This document shows positions 19,871 to 34,365 of a stretch of 64,000 nt of DNA, piece after piece. A program made the position numbers and the translations under genes. This DNA comes from Echeneis naucrates (lineage: Eukaryota > Chordata > Actinopteri > Carangiformes > Echeneidae): contig NC_042524.1 of assembly GCF_900963305.1 (NCBI RefSeq), forward strand, positions 11,010,693-11,074,692, given 5' to 3'. Every line of letters begins with the position of its first letter. The stretch's first letter is position 1. The notes under the pieces were generated by a model. It did no database searches, was not told the DNA's origin, and saw only the letters and a list, made by a program, of their open reading frames with translations.

Positions 19871-22725
19871 CAAACATTTTAGACTCGTGTAGGCTTCAAT
19901 GCTTGACTGTCCAACACAAATGACAATCTGTAAATTCTCTGCCTGCATTGTGTCGCTAAATATGACACAACGTGAAATATCAGTTACTTTCAGTGCAAGT
20001 AGTTGTTCGCTGGAAACTGTTGACCACCCCCACCTTGTGTGAATTGTCAACCTACTTTGTTGCCCCTAATATACAGTGACTCTCTGAGATAGACACGCAC
20101 ACACACAAAAACACCAATGTCAGAATAAAAGACCACTGAAAACACTACTGTTCATGACAACAGCCAAAAATCTCCCTTAAGACCTGAATAATGTTTCCTG
20201 ATTTATGCTGATTGTCTTTCCAGTGCCAAAAGTCTCCCCTCTGCATTGATTTCACAATCGTTGCATTTGGAAGCAGTGCAGTACTCCACTGATGCTACAC
20301 AACAATTTCAAGTTTTTTTTCTTTTGAAAAAGTGAGAAATAATCAGCATATTCGTTATTGTTAACAAGTGCAGTAAAAAGATCTAAAACAACAAGGCAGT
20401 GGTCAGTCTCTCACCATTTACATATATGCGTTGATAGGAGTTAAGTTAAATTACATCAGTTGGCCAACCCACTAATCGTAGATTCAGGCCCTTGGTGAAG
20501 TGCTTTTGTGCTGGTAAATAGGTCTGAATGACAATAATAGAAGTTTCACAATTTATTGACATAAGATGTGGTACTGTGACAATAACAAATAATTTACAAC
20601 AGTGTTACAATATTCCATTTCATATGATGCTATGAGGGCTCTCAAAGCATATCCTGGATTGCTGGCAACAGTTTTAGGTTTACTTCTATAAATGAGTACA
20701 GTCAGTGCTGCTTATAAATCAAGAGCTCTGTGAGAGATGAAGTTTGGAATAGATACGTTTTTAAATGCAGCAAATCCACAGTCTAAATAAAAACAGATCA
20801 AAAGGATAGCAGGCTCATGCTGGCACATACATGTATTTTCATATCATTGTGTATGAAAATTGTGTGAGCAACTGAAATATGCCATTTCTGTTAAATTGGT
20901 TGAAGTAAGGCTTCAGATAGTTTTATGGGAAATAACAAAACATTTTTATTGATTTGCCACACCAACTACAACATCACTGGACTACATTGTACTTGGGCAA
21001 CTCTGGGTCTTGGTGTGTATAGACACGTTCTATAGCACACAAACCACCAACATTAGAAGGATACAGTGAAACAAGGGCAGTAAAACATAAACTTGGTATT
21101 TAATTTCCATGAATGCTTGGTCCTGTGAGAGACTGGTTTGGCTGACACGCCATATATTTAGAGAACAATGGCATGGAGATTACCAAAACAACACTGGCAT
21201 AAAAAAGATAAGGTGAAACATTTAAAGCACATGACAGAATTCAATCTACTGCAACATTTAACGCAGAGGTAGATGCGCAATAAATACGAATGAGAATATA
21301 AGAGTATAAAGCCATGTATAACTATGTAGTTGCAGTAAACGGGACAGTTACAGTAAAATACAATTGAAATTCTTTTCCAAATGGTCTTAAAATGGAGTGG
21401 TTCTGGTATGAGGACAAAATCAATAGCTGCTGTGGTGTGCGTAGTGGTTCTGAGTTAACAAGCAAAGAAAGTAATGGCAAGTTCACAAATTTGTCAAGGA
21501 ATTGAACCCAACAAATGTTCTTCTGTTGCAATGATAGTTTCTACATTATGTCTGTCTATTTACATACAGCAAATTTTATGTATTATATATTTTTAACATG
21601 ACTTAAAAATGATGCAAAAATTTGCTCCGCTGTGCCACAGCAGTTCCACTGAAGTAGCTCCACATGGCTTAAAGTTTTTTTTGCTTTCTTGACTTTAAAG
21701 AGAAGCCTTATTAGTTTAGATTCAGAACAATATCTGAAAGAGCTGAGTAATAAAGACCCCAGTAGGTCCTGCTTCTGTGTTTTTTCCCCTGAAGAGCATC
21801 AGAGTGCTGGAGTTAACACTACATGCCTCCTCTCTGCCAGATGGACCATAAAGAGTGGGAGTCAAAAACATGAATGAAAAGCATTGAGTAACATCATGCA
21901 CAAGTAGAGAGCAGCTGTAAAATGTTGGGCTTTTGGAGTCACATTAAAGTTACTACTTCTATTACTTCTGGTCTCGGGTCTATATATCCTTTTTCCAACT
22001 TTTTGGAATTTCACACAAGTGTTTTAAGTATTGTACAATGTTGGAAAATCTAAGGTTTCTATCTAAATGATGCATAAAGTGATCTCATTACATACAAGAA
22101 GCTGTGTCAAATTCGTGACAGAAAAAGCTGCAAGATATGGTCCTCGGTGCGATGAATGATGTTTTGTTGATTGAACGTGTCTCTAGAAATAACTGTAAGC
22201 CATGGCCTCCAGGAGTCAAACCCGGTGAAGAAAAGATAATCACATAACTGGCTCTTAGCACATTAATGGCAAAAGGAAGAAATGAACATTGGTCTTATTA
22301 TATGGGTACAAAAGAAGCAAAGCCGATATAAAAATAAATCAACTGCAAAAAAAATATTTTTCCACTCAGGACAGTTTCACCATCAGTCACAGCTTTACAA
22401 CATTAAGACACTAAGTTAAGGATGGAATGGTAGACACATTTTCATTTGGAGGTAAGAATGAAAAGGGGAGGTGGATATAAGAATTCAATAATGCGTTAAA
22501 CTGCCAAAACAAGGGAACACCACCATTATGTTTAACCACAGTACATTAGACAGAGCTACTGCATGGTGAAGTTGATACCCTCAGTATAAATATTCTATTG
22601 AGCCAAATGTAATTGCTTGAAGTTTGGATTTCATTGTTTCAGCAGTAAAACACAGTTGACAGAAAATGACAGAACACTGGTGTTTGTTGTCAGGATGAAG
22701 CAGATTGGCAAAGTGTTACAGCCGT
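19871..22725. other. tRNA to ap2b1 region; likely ap2b1 3' UTR
   Basis: No open coding segment with family resemblance. On the minus strand the ap2b1 3' UTR probably fills about 20550-22725, since a reverse-strand AATAAA (TTTATT at 20552-20557) is present. A short CA tract lies near 20096. Otherwise AT-rich and unremarkable. Confidence 0.5.
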
Positions 22726-25700
22726 TCAGTTCTTCAGCACAGAGTCGTACATCTGGTAGACGTACTGAGAGACCTCCGGTGCCCGACATTTAAGAGACAG
22801 CTGTAAAAACAGAGGACAGAGTTACAATGGAGAAACATTCACTCTTACATTCTCTGAACACCTTATGTAATGTAATTAAATAAATAATGAATCATCTGAT
22901 AATTGTGCATTTCTAAGCATTTTCATTCTTTGGATCCACCTTCTTCAATGTTAAGATTCGCTACTCTTTGTTTTGGATCCCTGTAAACTGATTTGAATTA
23001 AATTTATTGAATAGATACACTTTTTAAAATTCCAGAAGAAATGACTATGAAAAGAATCAATTAGCTGCAGACCAGGTTTCATGAGACTGTTTTAATCACA
23101 TTATCAATGATTATCCAACACAAAATGTTTAAAGTAGTGACTAGTTTGAATTGAACACAGAAACAGAAATATGGTACTACTATGAAAACTATAAATCACA
23201 CACATTACACAATGCGAGGAATGAGCAGGAAGATCTGGACATTTGTACATTATTAACAATTCCTAAACCATTCAAGACTTCAGACTTCTGTTTTTTCTAT
23301 CCCTTTCTAAACAACCAGTCTGCTTTTGAGCAGTGTAGCTCTCTCTTATTTACCAAAAGTTATGTCCAAAACACTGGTAAAGCATAGCTGAAGGTTAAAT
23401 AAATTAATACTCTACCGTGTAGTTTGGATTGCCAGGCTGAATGCGAAGCTCAGCCAAGATCCAGATACCATTGGTTAGCTTGAGGGATTGGTACAGCATG
23501 TCCTGGCCTTCTACGTTTCTCTTGGCAATGGTGTAAATGTTGTTATTCTGCAGCTTCCCTGATACTGTGTCTGAAACATCAGAATCAATTTTATCGCAGG
23601 CAATGAACAAAACTCACTTGGCGCTACCATCTAATTACTGAGCCACATGGAAAACAAACACACAAGATGCTGCTTAACACATCAGCTTAACACTATGGGT
23701 ACTAAAACTAATATTTACAGAAACAAACATGAATTCTATAACTAGTTACATTTTAATCAGGGAATTAAAGATGTATTAATTCGAACTGTGACTGCGAATC
23801 CGATTTTCGTAAACCCAAATAAGCGTACTACAAAACGCCACCTGGATTGTTAGTCATCTTGCTACCATGTAACAGGAATAATTATGGGCAGCTTAGTAAA
23901 GGAAAGAGGTGAAGGTGTCCTTCAGGCAGAAAGAAGAAGAAATTCTGAAGCATCCAAAGATAGGCATGTGAATGGAGAAAGAAAACACAAGAGAAAGAAA
24001 TGTGAGGTCTTTGGCTGAATTGCATCTGGCAGAGCAGCTGACAGTTTATCAGTCCAGGTTTGATTCTAACCACAGTTTTATGTCTGTAAAGTGATAGTTG
24101 GTCCAGTTGAAGAATTTGTTTATATTTTCAACATCTGGCTTTGGGACAGCTGAGGGATCAGAAGGGATAATTAGTTGCATGAGACTTTTTTAGCCCAGTT
24201 TTATGTCTCTAAAATCTGCTGAGGAAGTGCTGTGAACGTGCTGCCACTCATCTGCATCAATGTCACTAATCTGGCAAATCTGTGTTTTGCCATGTACATG
24301 CAATTGTATGTACCATGATGCTCCTAAATATCAACTAATCATCTGGCCCATATGAAATAACCTGTGGTCTCAGTATGACGTTTCTATGCATTGTTCTTAG
24401 GTTATGTTCTCAAAAATGTATGTGTGGTCCACATACCAATGTCCATGTTGGACAGACAAAAAAATAACTGAATGCAAGTGTGGGAAAAATTTCAAAACAT
24501 GCATACCCGCATTTAGGTGGCACTCCTTTATTTGATATTGTAGTTCATTCTCATTTGGAATGTCTTTCCAGGTAGCCAGGAACACCTGCCGCTCTGAAGA
24601 AGGGAGAAATGAATTTGTGAGGTGCAAAGTAGAGTAGAGATGTTATGTGATTTTATAAATTGGTGAGTTACAGTCATACCCATTTTTCCATCCTCAACAA
24701 AGAACACGTTAAGAGGGATGAGCACGCTGAAGTAGAAGACGTCAATGTTGTTCTTCACAGCCACCTGTGTCCAAGTAAACACAACTTCAACATCAGTCCC
24801 CCAAACAAAATTTTCTGACTGACACTGACTGTCAGATGTATGGATTTGCACACTTGGTGTGGGAAAATAATTAAAGCAACTAGTCAGAAAAGCTAAAAGA
24901 AAATAAAAAAGTGATAGACCTGACTTGTTGCAGCTCTCCCAAACAAAAGTTCTTTACCTGCAAATTATTGAGTGGGTCCATCTTCATGACTGGCCCAATG
25001 GTGTTGAGAGGCAACGAGATGTCAATACTCTGGCTGGGCATCAGAGGCGTGTGAATGGGCAGAGGACTGGTAGGAATCACCCCAAAACTATATGTAGAAG
25101 AAAAGCAAACAAACATCACAACAAACTAAATTGATGGCTTTCAGTACCTGTAGTATAATAAAAGACTGAGCTGACAGTTTATGAGCCATGACAAAAGATG
25201 CACTTTCAGCTCCACTGCTTTAGATGAATGCAAGTCATCTCACTGACCTGTTCTTGTTGAACTGGATAGCAAAGTCTGTCATGTGTTGCAGAGCTTTGTT
25301 AGTGAAGGTCATATCCATGTACATGTGGCCCTGCCGACGAGAAAATGTTCCAGAGATCTCCAGTCCCTTGGCTTTCACTGCAGGCAGCCAAACCTGGTGA
25401 GGAAATGAAGTCCTGTTATATTAAGTAATTCGATCTATTGCTAGATATCTGTGTTGCATTTTATGCTCTCACTGGCAAATTCTGAGCTACATGCTGACAT
25501 TTTGACATGTGAACTCACTGCTTTTGGGGCTATGTAGCCTCCAGTGGTGATCGCCATGCCTGTGGAAAGCTCAAACAAGTCGTTGAGGCCGCTGCTGACA
25601 GCTGGAGGTGCTGGTGTAGGTGACGGAGCAAAAGTACTGGGGACAGATGAGGGGATGAAGTTCTGTCCCACCTGAAGTAATCAGGATAAAAACACATAAA

Positions 25701-28700
25701 CCACACAATTCACCCAAAAGTCACCTACCACACAGACAACTTGTTAATCTACAAGAGAAAGAATATTAAATCATGCCAAAAAATGGAAACGATTAGTAAA
25801 CCGCTTTAGTGATTCAGAAAAAAATATATATATTTCAACCATATCAGGGATACATGATTAGCTGAAAACCCTGAGAAAACATCAACAAGACCAAAGAAAT
25901 TGTATTTGAAAATGCAAAGCCAAAGTTAAAACCCTCATGAAAACTTGAGAAAGTTGTTTTAAGATTGTGTTGGGTTAAATTCAGGAAGCGTGCAGCATGC
26001 AGACAGGCAGGCTGTCAAACAGAAGGGCTTGACTTACTGCTGGACTTCCCCCAACACCTCCGCCCAGGTCTCCCCCCAGCTACAGGAGACAAGATAGGAC
26101 CCCAAAGACAGCATCCAAACATCAGACAGACCAAACACACAAACAAAGACAGAGACAGAGACCTTCTTAGCAACCGCAACCCATCAAGAGGAGCTCTCAC
26201 TTTCTGGAAAAATTGTAACTTCACGTTATTTTAGACATTGAAATAAGGCTTTAAGAGACAACAATCAAGAAGATAAGCTATACCAGCAGCTTGAAGAAAA
26301 GGAAAAAATGACCATTAACAGAGTAAAACCACAACAAGGATGGAAAAACACTTAACATGTTAATTTACCAGATGTATACAGAATTTAAAAATTCATATGT
26401 GACACATTTGACATTTTATGGCCAGAGAAATGTCTGTCTTATCTTTAAATTAACAAATACAAAGGACTAGTCTATATAAGTTACGAGAAGAATTGCATGA
26501 ACATTATAACTCATAAGATGTTAAATGATGTGATGTTAAAAAGTTTTGAGCAATCTTTCCCCTCAGGCACCAAGACTAAGTAGGCTGTTTCTACGTTTAG
26601 TAAAAAGAACTGGATGAAGGAACAGAGCAGCTAGCATTGCAGTATACACTGCTTCTTCTGAATCAATGAGGAACTTCATCTAAAATGCTGATACAAAGGT
26701 TTTTAAAAAGCAGTTAAACTACAAAACTTTCTTTTATTTGATGGCTGTCTGCAAGTCAGAATTAGCCTAGAATAGTCTCTGATAGTGTCCCCACATTATC
26801 AGTGATGAAAAAGTAAGACAAAACATGGGTTGATCAATAGTAAAGATTTCAAAGACATTATTTTTATAGTGCACATGTAGATCTGTGTATGTATGTGTGT
26901 GTGTGTGTGTTAAAGAGAGCCCAAGCTTACCAAGCTGTCCAGGCCTCCTCCCAGAAGGTCCACTGCACCCATTTGCATGGAGGAGACCTGGGGTACATTG
27001 ACTGGAGGACCCAGGTCCAGGTTGAGCAGGTCACCCAACAGGTCACCCTGACTGGGGATCACATGTGGCTGATCCATGGCAGCTGCTGGCCCACTGCTCA
27101 CTGGACTCTCCCCTGTATCAATGCTGTCAAATGGAAAAAAAATAATGGTAAAGAATAAGCAGTAATCTACAAACACAACATTCTTTTCAGCATAGAAGTG
27201 AACTGAACTTGCTAAGTTGGTTTGATTCATAGCTTTCTGGAGGAAAATGCCACGTCAGAAACGGGAAACGCATATCTGAAACTGTAAACACTGAATGATG
27301 CTTTGTGAAGATAATACCCATTTCAGAGTGTCCTAGGTATCATTTTCGAATGCAACATCACTTTGTAGAATACTGGAGGCTGTTTTTAGACTTGTTTGGG
27401 GCATCTTATCACCTTATGCTACAAAGAAGTGCTGGAAGAACTAAAATGGAAACAGCAATCGAAGGATGAGTGTCAATTATTCATAATTACTTTGACTGGA
27501 CATTCTCTGATCAAATGATAGCTTCAACAGACAAGACACTATTCATAGCAGCACTGGATCCAATTACACAAAATATATTTCCTTCCCTAAGACTCCACTG
27601 AAACATGGTGCAATATCTTTAGTGTGTTAGGCAATGCAGCTCACAAAGAACGAAATGAGCTACAAAATATGGCCTGGAATTTTATCAACTCAATGTTTAT
27701 ACATCTGATCATTTCCTAAACTAACGCCAATTGGCACCACACAACATTTCTCAAGAGCCTGTAAATGACATCCTGGACACGTGACAATTTGACCAAAGGT
27801 AGTCAAAGCATGCAAGTATAATCAAAGGTTAGCATAAGAGCCGGGTGTGTCTGTCATATTATACATAGTGGTTGTGCATCTGACCTGCTGTGCTGGACAG
27901 GAAGGTGTTTCCTGTGGATTCCATGGCTGCCCTCCACAAAGGCGCTGGGGGGTTTGTGATAGACAGAAGCCAGCGAGCCGATGTGGCAGATGAGCTCATC
28001 CAGCAGGGTGGGCTCAATCAGGTCTGTCTCCTCTGAGATCAGGGGCTTTTCTGACAAGACCACCTCCTTGGCAGTTACAGGGTCAGTGGACAAGAGGCGC
28101 CAATAAATGTAGCCCCTGTCACGCAGGTCAGGGTTGTCAGAGTCCTGCAGAAGAAAAAGGCACAATGTAATTTTGATTTCACAACGTAACTTAAAACAAA
28201 CAAAAAATAATCAATTGAAACAATGGGAAAATGCACTGATATGCCACAGAAAGCCAGTTTCTAGGTGAAAGTCTGTATGAGATGAGGAAGAACACAGCCC
28301 AGGTATTTTCAGGGCTTTGTTAAAAAAGAAAAAACAATTAAAACAAAAGCCACAACTAACCTGAGTGGCCAGACTGAGGACCTGTTGCACCAACTCCTGA
28401 GTCTCTGATGGCTTCTTTAGGAACAGCTTGACAATGGCAGTCAGCAGAGTGAGCTGGACCTGTAAATAAAATCACATAAAGTTGTGTTCTGCTCATTTTC
28501 ATCGTGCAATGCGCCATCAACACCAAAACCTCTTAGTCCTCACTGTGGGAGGTAGCTGCAAGCAAATAATGGAAGTAGGCAAGCAAAAGATGACATCTAT
28601 GCCATTGAGGTTGTAAAAATAAACATGGTGAGCAGCAGCAGTGAGCTGATAACAATTTAAAAAAATAGAAAAAATAGAAATAGAAAAATCAATGTACATG

Positions 28701-31700
28701 CTCACTGGAGAGAAAAATGTATTAAATTGCTGCTACCTCTCGTGATTCAATACAGCATTGTTTAAAAAAAGAATGTTTACAGGCAAACTATTTTGTGGAA
28801 CATTGACCTCCCACACTCTCCAGGCTGACAGTAAAATCCTGGTGTTTTTTAAGCTGAACTTACCTGAGTGCTCTCATCATGGAAACCCTCAAGGAAGCTC
28901 TCCAGCAACTCATCAGCATTGTCAATCCTCTCTGCGTACTCTCCGACAATCCAGATCATGGCAGCACGGGCGTCAGGCTCATCCAGAGAGTCAAGATTCT
29001 CACACAATGTGGCGATGATGCTTTCATACCTGAGGAACAACAGCAATTTTAATTTTCAGAAAGCAACTTTAAAAATTCTTATAGTTTAAATGTATGATAT
29101 TGTAAAGGCTGAAGGTGAGAAAAACCTTCTGTGAATTACACTGCAGGGAAAGATTCTCAAGGACTCAGTGGGAAACATACTTGTTTGGGTACTTGCGGAA
29201 GATGTCCCTGATGACCACAATAGCCTCCTGAACCACATAGTTGACCTTGGTCTGGATCAGGTCCAGCAGGGTGCTGACACATCGCTCAGCTGATTGCTGG
29301 TGATGAATAAGACAGAGGCTAATGTTAATGTTAAGTCATTATACAATACTTATTTTAATCTTATTAAACTGACGAGGACTGATGCTTCATAAACACCAAA
29401 ATGGGGTAAAACGGGAGGCCGAAATTCCAATGAGGACATAAAATAACTCAACATGATGGTGGTATTCTTACCTCCACTTTTATGGCACAGCGTCCTATCG
29501 CACGCACAGCCTTGCGCACAAAGTCAACATCCACCTCTGTGGCGTATTCCTTCAGTTCAGCCAGCACCTATAGTAATATAACAGCAATTAGTATATTCAA
29601 CTATGTAGTTGTGATTTGATTTTACTGACAATCTATGTATGTATATCTAAGGTCAATCTATGAATCTTATTTCAATACAGCTGTATATTTTTCACACATA
29701 TATACACCCAACACTATACAGTGAAATAAAATTATACTTCTTTTTGGACCAAAAAAGGCTCAATACCATTCTGAAATGTATTGATTGCTGCCCCTGCAAA
29801 TACATACACATGCAAAATATACCCTCTACCCAGATAGAATAAATGCTATACTAAACAATATTTGGTGAAGAGACCAATGCTTTTTGTAGCAAAATCATTA
29901 TCTATACAAAGTTTCCACCTAGTCGTGTTTCATGTAGGGTACCTGGGCAATGTTAGCCTGAGAGGCCAAGCGGATCATAATGTCCAGCTTCTCCAGTTTC
30001 ACATAGATAGGATCGTTGTACTTGACAAAGAACACCTTGATCTCCTGCTTCAGAATCTCAGGCCTGTGTATATTGAAAAGTTAGACAGACTGTGGGAAGA
30101 CATAATCCATAAGAAAAAAAGTACTTTTGAAAACTGTGGGGTCCTGTAAGACACTAAGGACTGTACCAACCTTTCATTAGTGCCCATTAGTTCCTTATGT
30201 TTAAAGAATACTATGTTAGAAAGTGGTGAGCCCAAAGCAACACAGTGATTTTTTTTTGAGACTATTAAAATTCTCTAAGTTTATTCATATTAGTTAATTG
30301 CTTACTGCAGCAGACATTACAATGTTTAAAATATGTTGAAATGATACACACCACCAGTAATAAAGTATGAAGTCCACTGCCTCTACCAAAATAAACCTAG
30401 TTTTTGTTATTTGTGAGCACACACCTTTTCTGGACAATGAGGTTGATGTTCCTCAGAGCCACATACTGGACTTCTGGCTCCCCAGAGAGCAAAGTGACCA
30501 GAGGTGGGGACAACTTCTTCAGTAAGGTGTTGTAATAGTCAGAGTCTTTGGGCAGAAGCTCTAAGAACTTCATCAGCACCTTGACAGCTGACAGCACCAC
30601 TGCTGAGTTGGCATGAGACAGTCGGGGAGTGACACGCTCACAGATGCTTTGAAAGGGAACAGGGAGAGGTTAAAGGTCAAAAAAGAAACATTTAGTAGTT
30701 ACATGTAAAAACATTTGATTTTGTTGACACAATGACTACCTTTGGGCTTCACGCTCATCCTTGGGGTTATAGTTGGACAGGCAGTCCAGGATGAAGATCT
30801 GTCCCCACTCTGTGCACTCGTTGAGGGCTGTCAACAGCTTATTGATGTTCTGAGGATTGAGGTCTAGCAAGTTGCTGTTGGGATGAGACTCACTGATCTC
30901 TGACAGGGCAGCAACTGCATTGGCTACAACCTAGAAGACAAGAAATGGTCTGTGATGAGGACTAAACTGTGAATTTCATTGTCATCTTCTCCGTTAATTA
31001 ACTTCTTCATCTTAATCATCTTTAAAGAAGGGGTGAACTGTTTGCTTCCCTTTATTCCAATGGGTTGTTTAAAAGCAGACAACACATGTACACAAAACAA
31101 AACTCATGCTGAAAGAAAATGAATCTGCTATTAGCCTGACACCTACCATGGGATTTGAGTCAGCAATGAGATCCCTCAGAGAATCCAGGAAGCCCTGGTC
31201 CTCCACCATCTGGGCATTGATGTCATGAAGTTTAGCCACACAAACGGCTGCTGTCTTCCTCACATATGGGTCCTCATCTTTCAGGCACTTCCTCAGGGGC
31301 TCACACAGGTACTCAGTGATCTTGTCCACCCGTATGCAGCCCATGGTGCGGACAGCCAGAGCCCGGATGAGGGGGTTGGGGTCTTCACAGTCCTGGAAAG
31401 TAGCACAAGAAAGGTAGCTTTGGTTTGAGAGTGACTGGATTTCATAAAGAAAGTTTCCATTGTGACAAAAAAGCAATTCCTTATTTCCCATGCCTTGACA
31501 AAGCTGTTGACAGCCATGATAGCCATATCAGGCTGACTCTTGGCATAGTTCATCAAGTAGAGGTAAACCAGCTTCTTCAGTTCCAGGTTGTCGGTCTGCA
31601 TGCAGTTCACCACATCTGGGAACAAAGAACTAACAACAAAGGGAAAAGAATTGGTCAGAGCTTAAAATACAGTTTCAAGGCTTTTATGTTTACATCACGA

Positions 31701-32201
31701 GAAATGTGATAAACAATTCCCAAAGAACAATATTTGAAAGTGGTAAAAAGCTCACCCTCCTAATTGTCATCCTCACTTATCTATGGAAGTTTTCTAATTT
31801 AAGTCAGATTGAAATTTCTTGGTGTACCTGACATCCTTGCCAACAGTCATGGCAGCAATGACTTTCTTCACTGCCTCTTTTCTTTTCTCCTTCTTCTCAT
31901 TGTTCAGCTCTGCTTTCAGTTCAAAGATCTCCCCTAAAAGAAAAATCATACAGTGTTGTCTGCAGCATAATTTTAAGATATTGTCTGATGGTATCAAATA
32001 AGATCATCTTCTTGCATGGAAGCTACATGAAGAAAAAGTTTTAGGAAAATAAATGAAATCAAATGAATTCTTCCCTGGACAAACAAGAAAACGGAGTGAA
32101 TGTAAATTAATAATGGTCCAAATACCTAGTCTAATGTTTCACCATCACTTTCCACTTTACTCACCTTTTTTGTTTGTTGTGAAATATTTGGAGTCCGTCA
32201 T
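22726..32201 (-). CDS. ap2b1: AP-2 complex subunit beta (beta2-adaptin)
   Basis: Large subunit of the clathrin adaptor AP-2, which selects cargo and recruits clathrin at the plasma membrane. Exon 1 (about 32165-32201) encodes [13 protein letters not shown]. Trunk exons follow at about 31828-31934, 31496-31629, 31147-31393, 30740-30930, 30424-30647, 29940-30062, 29470-29568, 29180-29298, 28862-29029, 28361-28460 and 27885-28144, forming the armadillo-like adaptin domain. The hinge is at about 26929-27124 ([12 protein letters not shown], a clathrin-box-like segment), 26038-26079 and about 25517-25672. The appendage is encoded by about 25246-25394, 24958-25088, 24680-24765, 24507-24593, 23416-23570 and 22726-22800, ending YQVYDSVLKN-stop. 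AP2B1 is preferred over AP1B1 because the end reads [20 protein letters not shown], as in AP2B1. Probable 5' UTR exon: about 34366-34620, with a GTAAG donor. Confidence 0.97.
26038..26079 (-). CDS. ap2b1: ap2b1 42-nt hinge exon (probable cassette)
   Basis: Encodes [14 protein letters not shown] between a good acceptor and GTAAG donor. It is exactly 14 codons and in phase 0, so skipping keeps the frame. Human AP2B1 has isoforms differing by the equivalent 14 residues (LGSDLGGGIGGSPA). It lies in the flexible hinge after [10 protein letters not shown]. Confidence 0.88.
26894..26910. repeat. (GT)n microsatellite in ap2b1 intron
   Basis: Short GT run, read as (CA)n on the transcribed strand, about 20 bases downstream of the donor of the hinge exon at about 26929. 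Confidence 0.85.
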
Positions 32202-34365
32202 GATTGTGGTCCTTTAAATCTAGACAGAATAACATACAATAATTTGTCTCATCAGCAAAATTTATGTTAGCCCTCATCAGTTTCTCCTTTTTGTGCATTT
32301 TGTAATTTGAAGTTTAACTTCATTTCTATTTTCCATACCAATCAGCTTTTTCTACCCTTTTCTTGCTGACATGGTGAGTCATTATGAGGCATTGTGACAT
32401 TCACATCACACACTAGCTTTTTCAGTCATTTGTATTATATGAGTTCCCAACTATACATGCTTATATCTATCTATTTTGTAATTGTACCAGAAACAATAAC
32501 GAGTGCATTACTTAATGTATCTTCTTATGTAATAAAACATCTCCAGTGGAATAAGCTGTTTTTGAATATGGCACTGTCAGACGATAGCAGCTTTCCCATG
32601 TGCTTAGAACCTGTCCCCAACAGGTTTATTCCAGTCAGCTCTAATTACTGTAAAGTGGGAATGTGTGCCAGCAACAACAGTTCATTCCATCAGCCGGTAC
32701 ACCATACAACCTGACAAAATCAGTCTGCAAAATGCTGAAATGCACTTGGAATCCTTTCAAAACTTTAGTTGCAACACTCACTAGCAAGTCCCAAACTGTC
32801 TCAGGAGCAATATCAAGACTGTTTAATGGTAGCTTCATGACAGGGGTTTCTCTGGCTGTGTAAAAACATCCAAGCTTAGCCAAGCTAACCTAAGTATACC
32901 ACTATCTGAAATTTGGGTGATGTATTGTCTGAAGATAAATATCACTGAAGATAAATAATTAACACAGATAGAAACATTATATGTTTCACTACCACAAGGA
33001 GAGCCATTCCTATGGTACGGGGTTTGGTGAAGGAGGAATAATGGTCAGACCAACTTTCATAGCCTGGGTAAGGCTCCTTTGTTCTAATAAAGTAACTTAT
33101 GAGTGGCTATGTGTGGCTATATGGTGCTGTAAAAGAAGTGAGCTCAAAATCAGGCATGGATCACAGGTTAGATATTGTGAGACTTAAGTAGTCAACATAA
33201 TGATAAAAGGATTTTATTTCAATTCTATGCAAAATGTACCTACCTAGACAGTGATAGCGTATTATGGTCATGGGAGGCAAATCCTCCATAAGTTTTTTTA
33301 TCTTTAAAATGTTAGAATAACAAGCAGTAAGACTGCATTTTGTAACGGTCAGTGTTCAACTTAGCCCTTGATACAAACATATAGGTTGTACAAATAACCA
33401 GCCAGTCTGATCACAGTCAACCCCAAAACCCCAAAGTCACAGGAACCACCCTAAATTTTGCTGGAGGTTAAAAGCTCCTTTTTTTAAAAACATAGTGAAA
33501 TATGACAGAGCTCATACAGAAACTGCTTTCCCACTTTGTTGTGTTACACTTGACAGAGACAGCTCAGTGCAGCTCAGTGGCTCATTTGATCTCCAACAGG
33601 CAGCCAGGCTCAACACTGCCATGACATGTCTTCACAGAGGACACAATGGGTTTGGAATAATATCCACCAATTCTGCCTGGGTGGCATGTTCAAATGTTCA
33701 CACAATCAGGACACACTAAAGGGCAACATGAGATGAGACTTTTGTCGACACAAATTAAGGACGTTTACAAAACTGACGAGATGAACACAGAAAAATAACG
33801 CAGAACATCTGTGGCGATTCTTCAAAACAATTTGGAGATATTGGTCTTCCCATTGAAATAAAGGCTTTGGCTGTTTGTACTGTTCGTAAAAAAATCTAAA
33901 CAAGAATTCAATGTCAACCACATACACCACCGCCTACAAAACGCTGTCTGCTCCACTAAAAGACTTTACGCTTAAAGATTCAACTTCATCACAAATGTTA
34001 GCAAGCTGGCGTTACTCAGCTAACAACCCGATCTAACGTTAACTGATAACTGCAGATGTTGTGTTGCTTATGTGTATAGTTGTGTATATATATATATATT
34101 TATATTTTTATCTCATCGATCCAGTTGTTAAACAATCGTTAACGCTCCAACGACGTGGCATTTACAAAAGGTTGTTCCCAGCTGTGCTAATATTTGACCT
34201 CTCCTTCCAGCATCAGATTAAAATCATCACAGGCTATTACTTTCGCTAACGTTAGCTAGCTTGCTGCATGCTAAACGCATCAGTTCAATGATCGCCGCTA
34301 ACGCTGCTCCAACACTGGCGATGCTCGTTGGCTAATAACCACGAACTGTCGGTCTTACCGGCTGT
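32202..34365 (-). other. ap2b1 first intron
   Basis: About 2.2 kb between the start-codon exon and the probable 5' UTR exon. It holds a TA run near 34086 and the motif AACGTTAGCTAGC near 34250 that recurs in CpG-rich fish promoters. No coding segment is supported. Confidence 0.6.
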
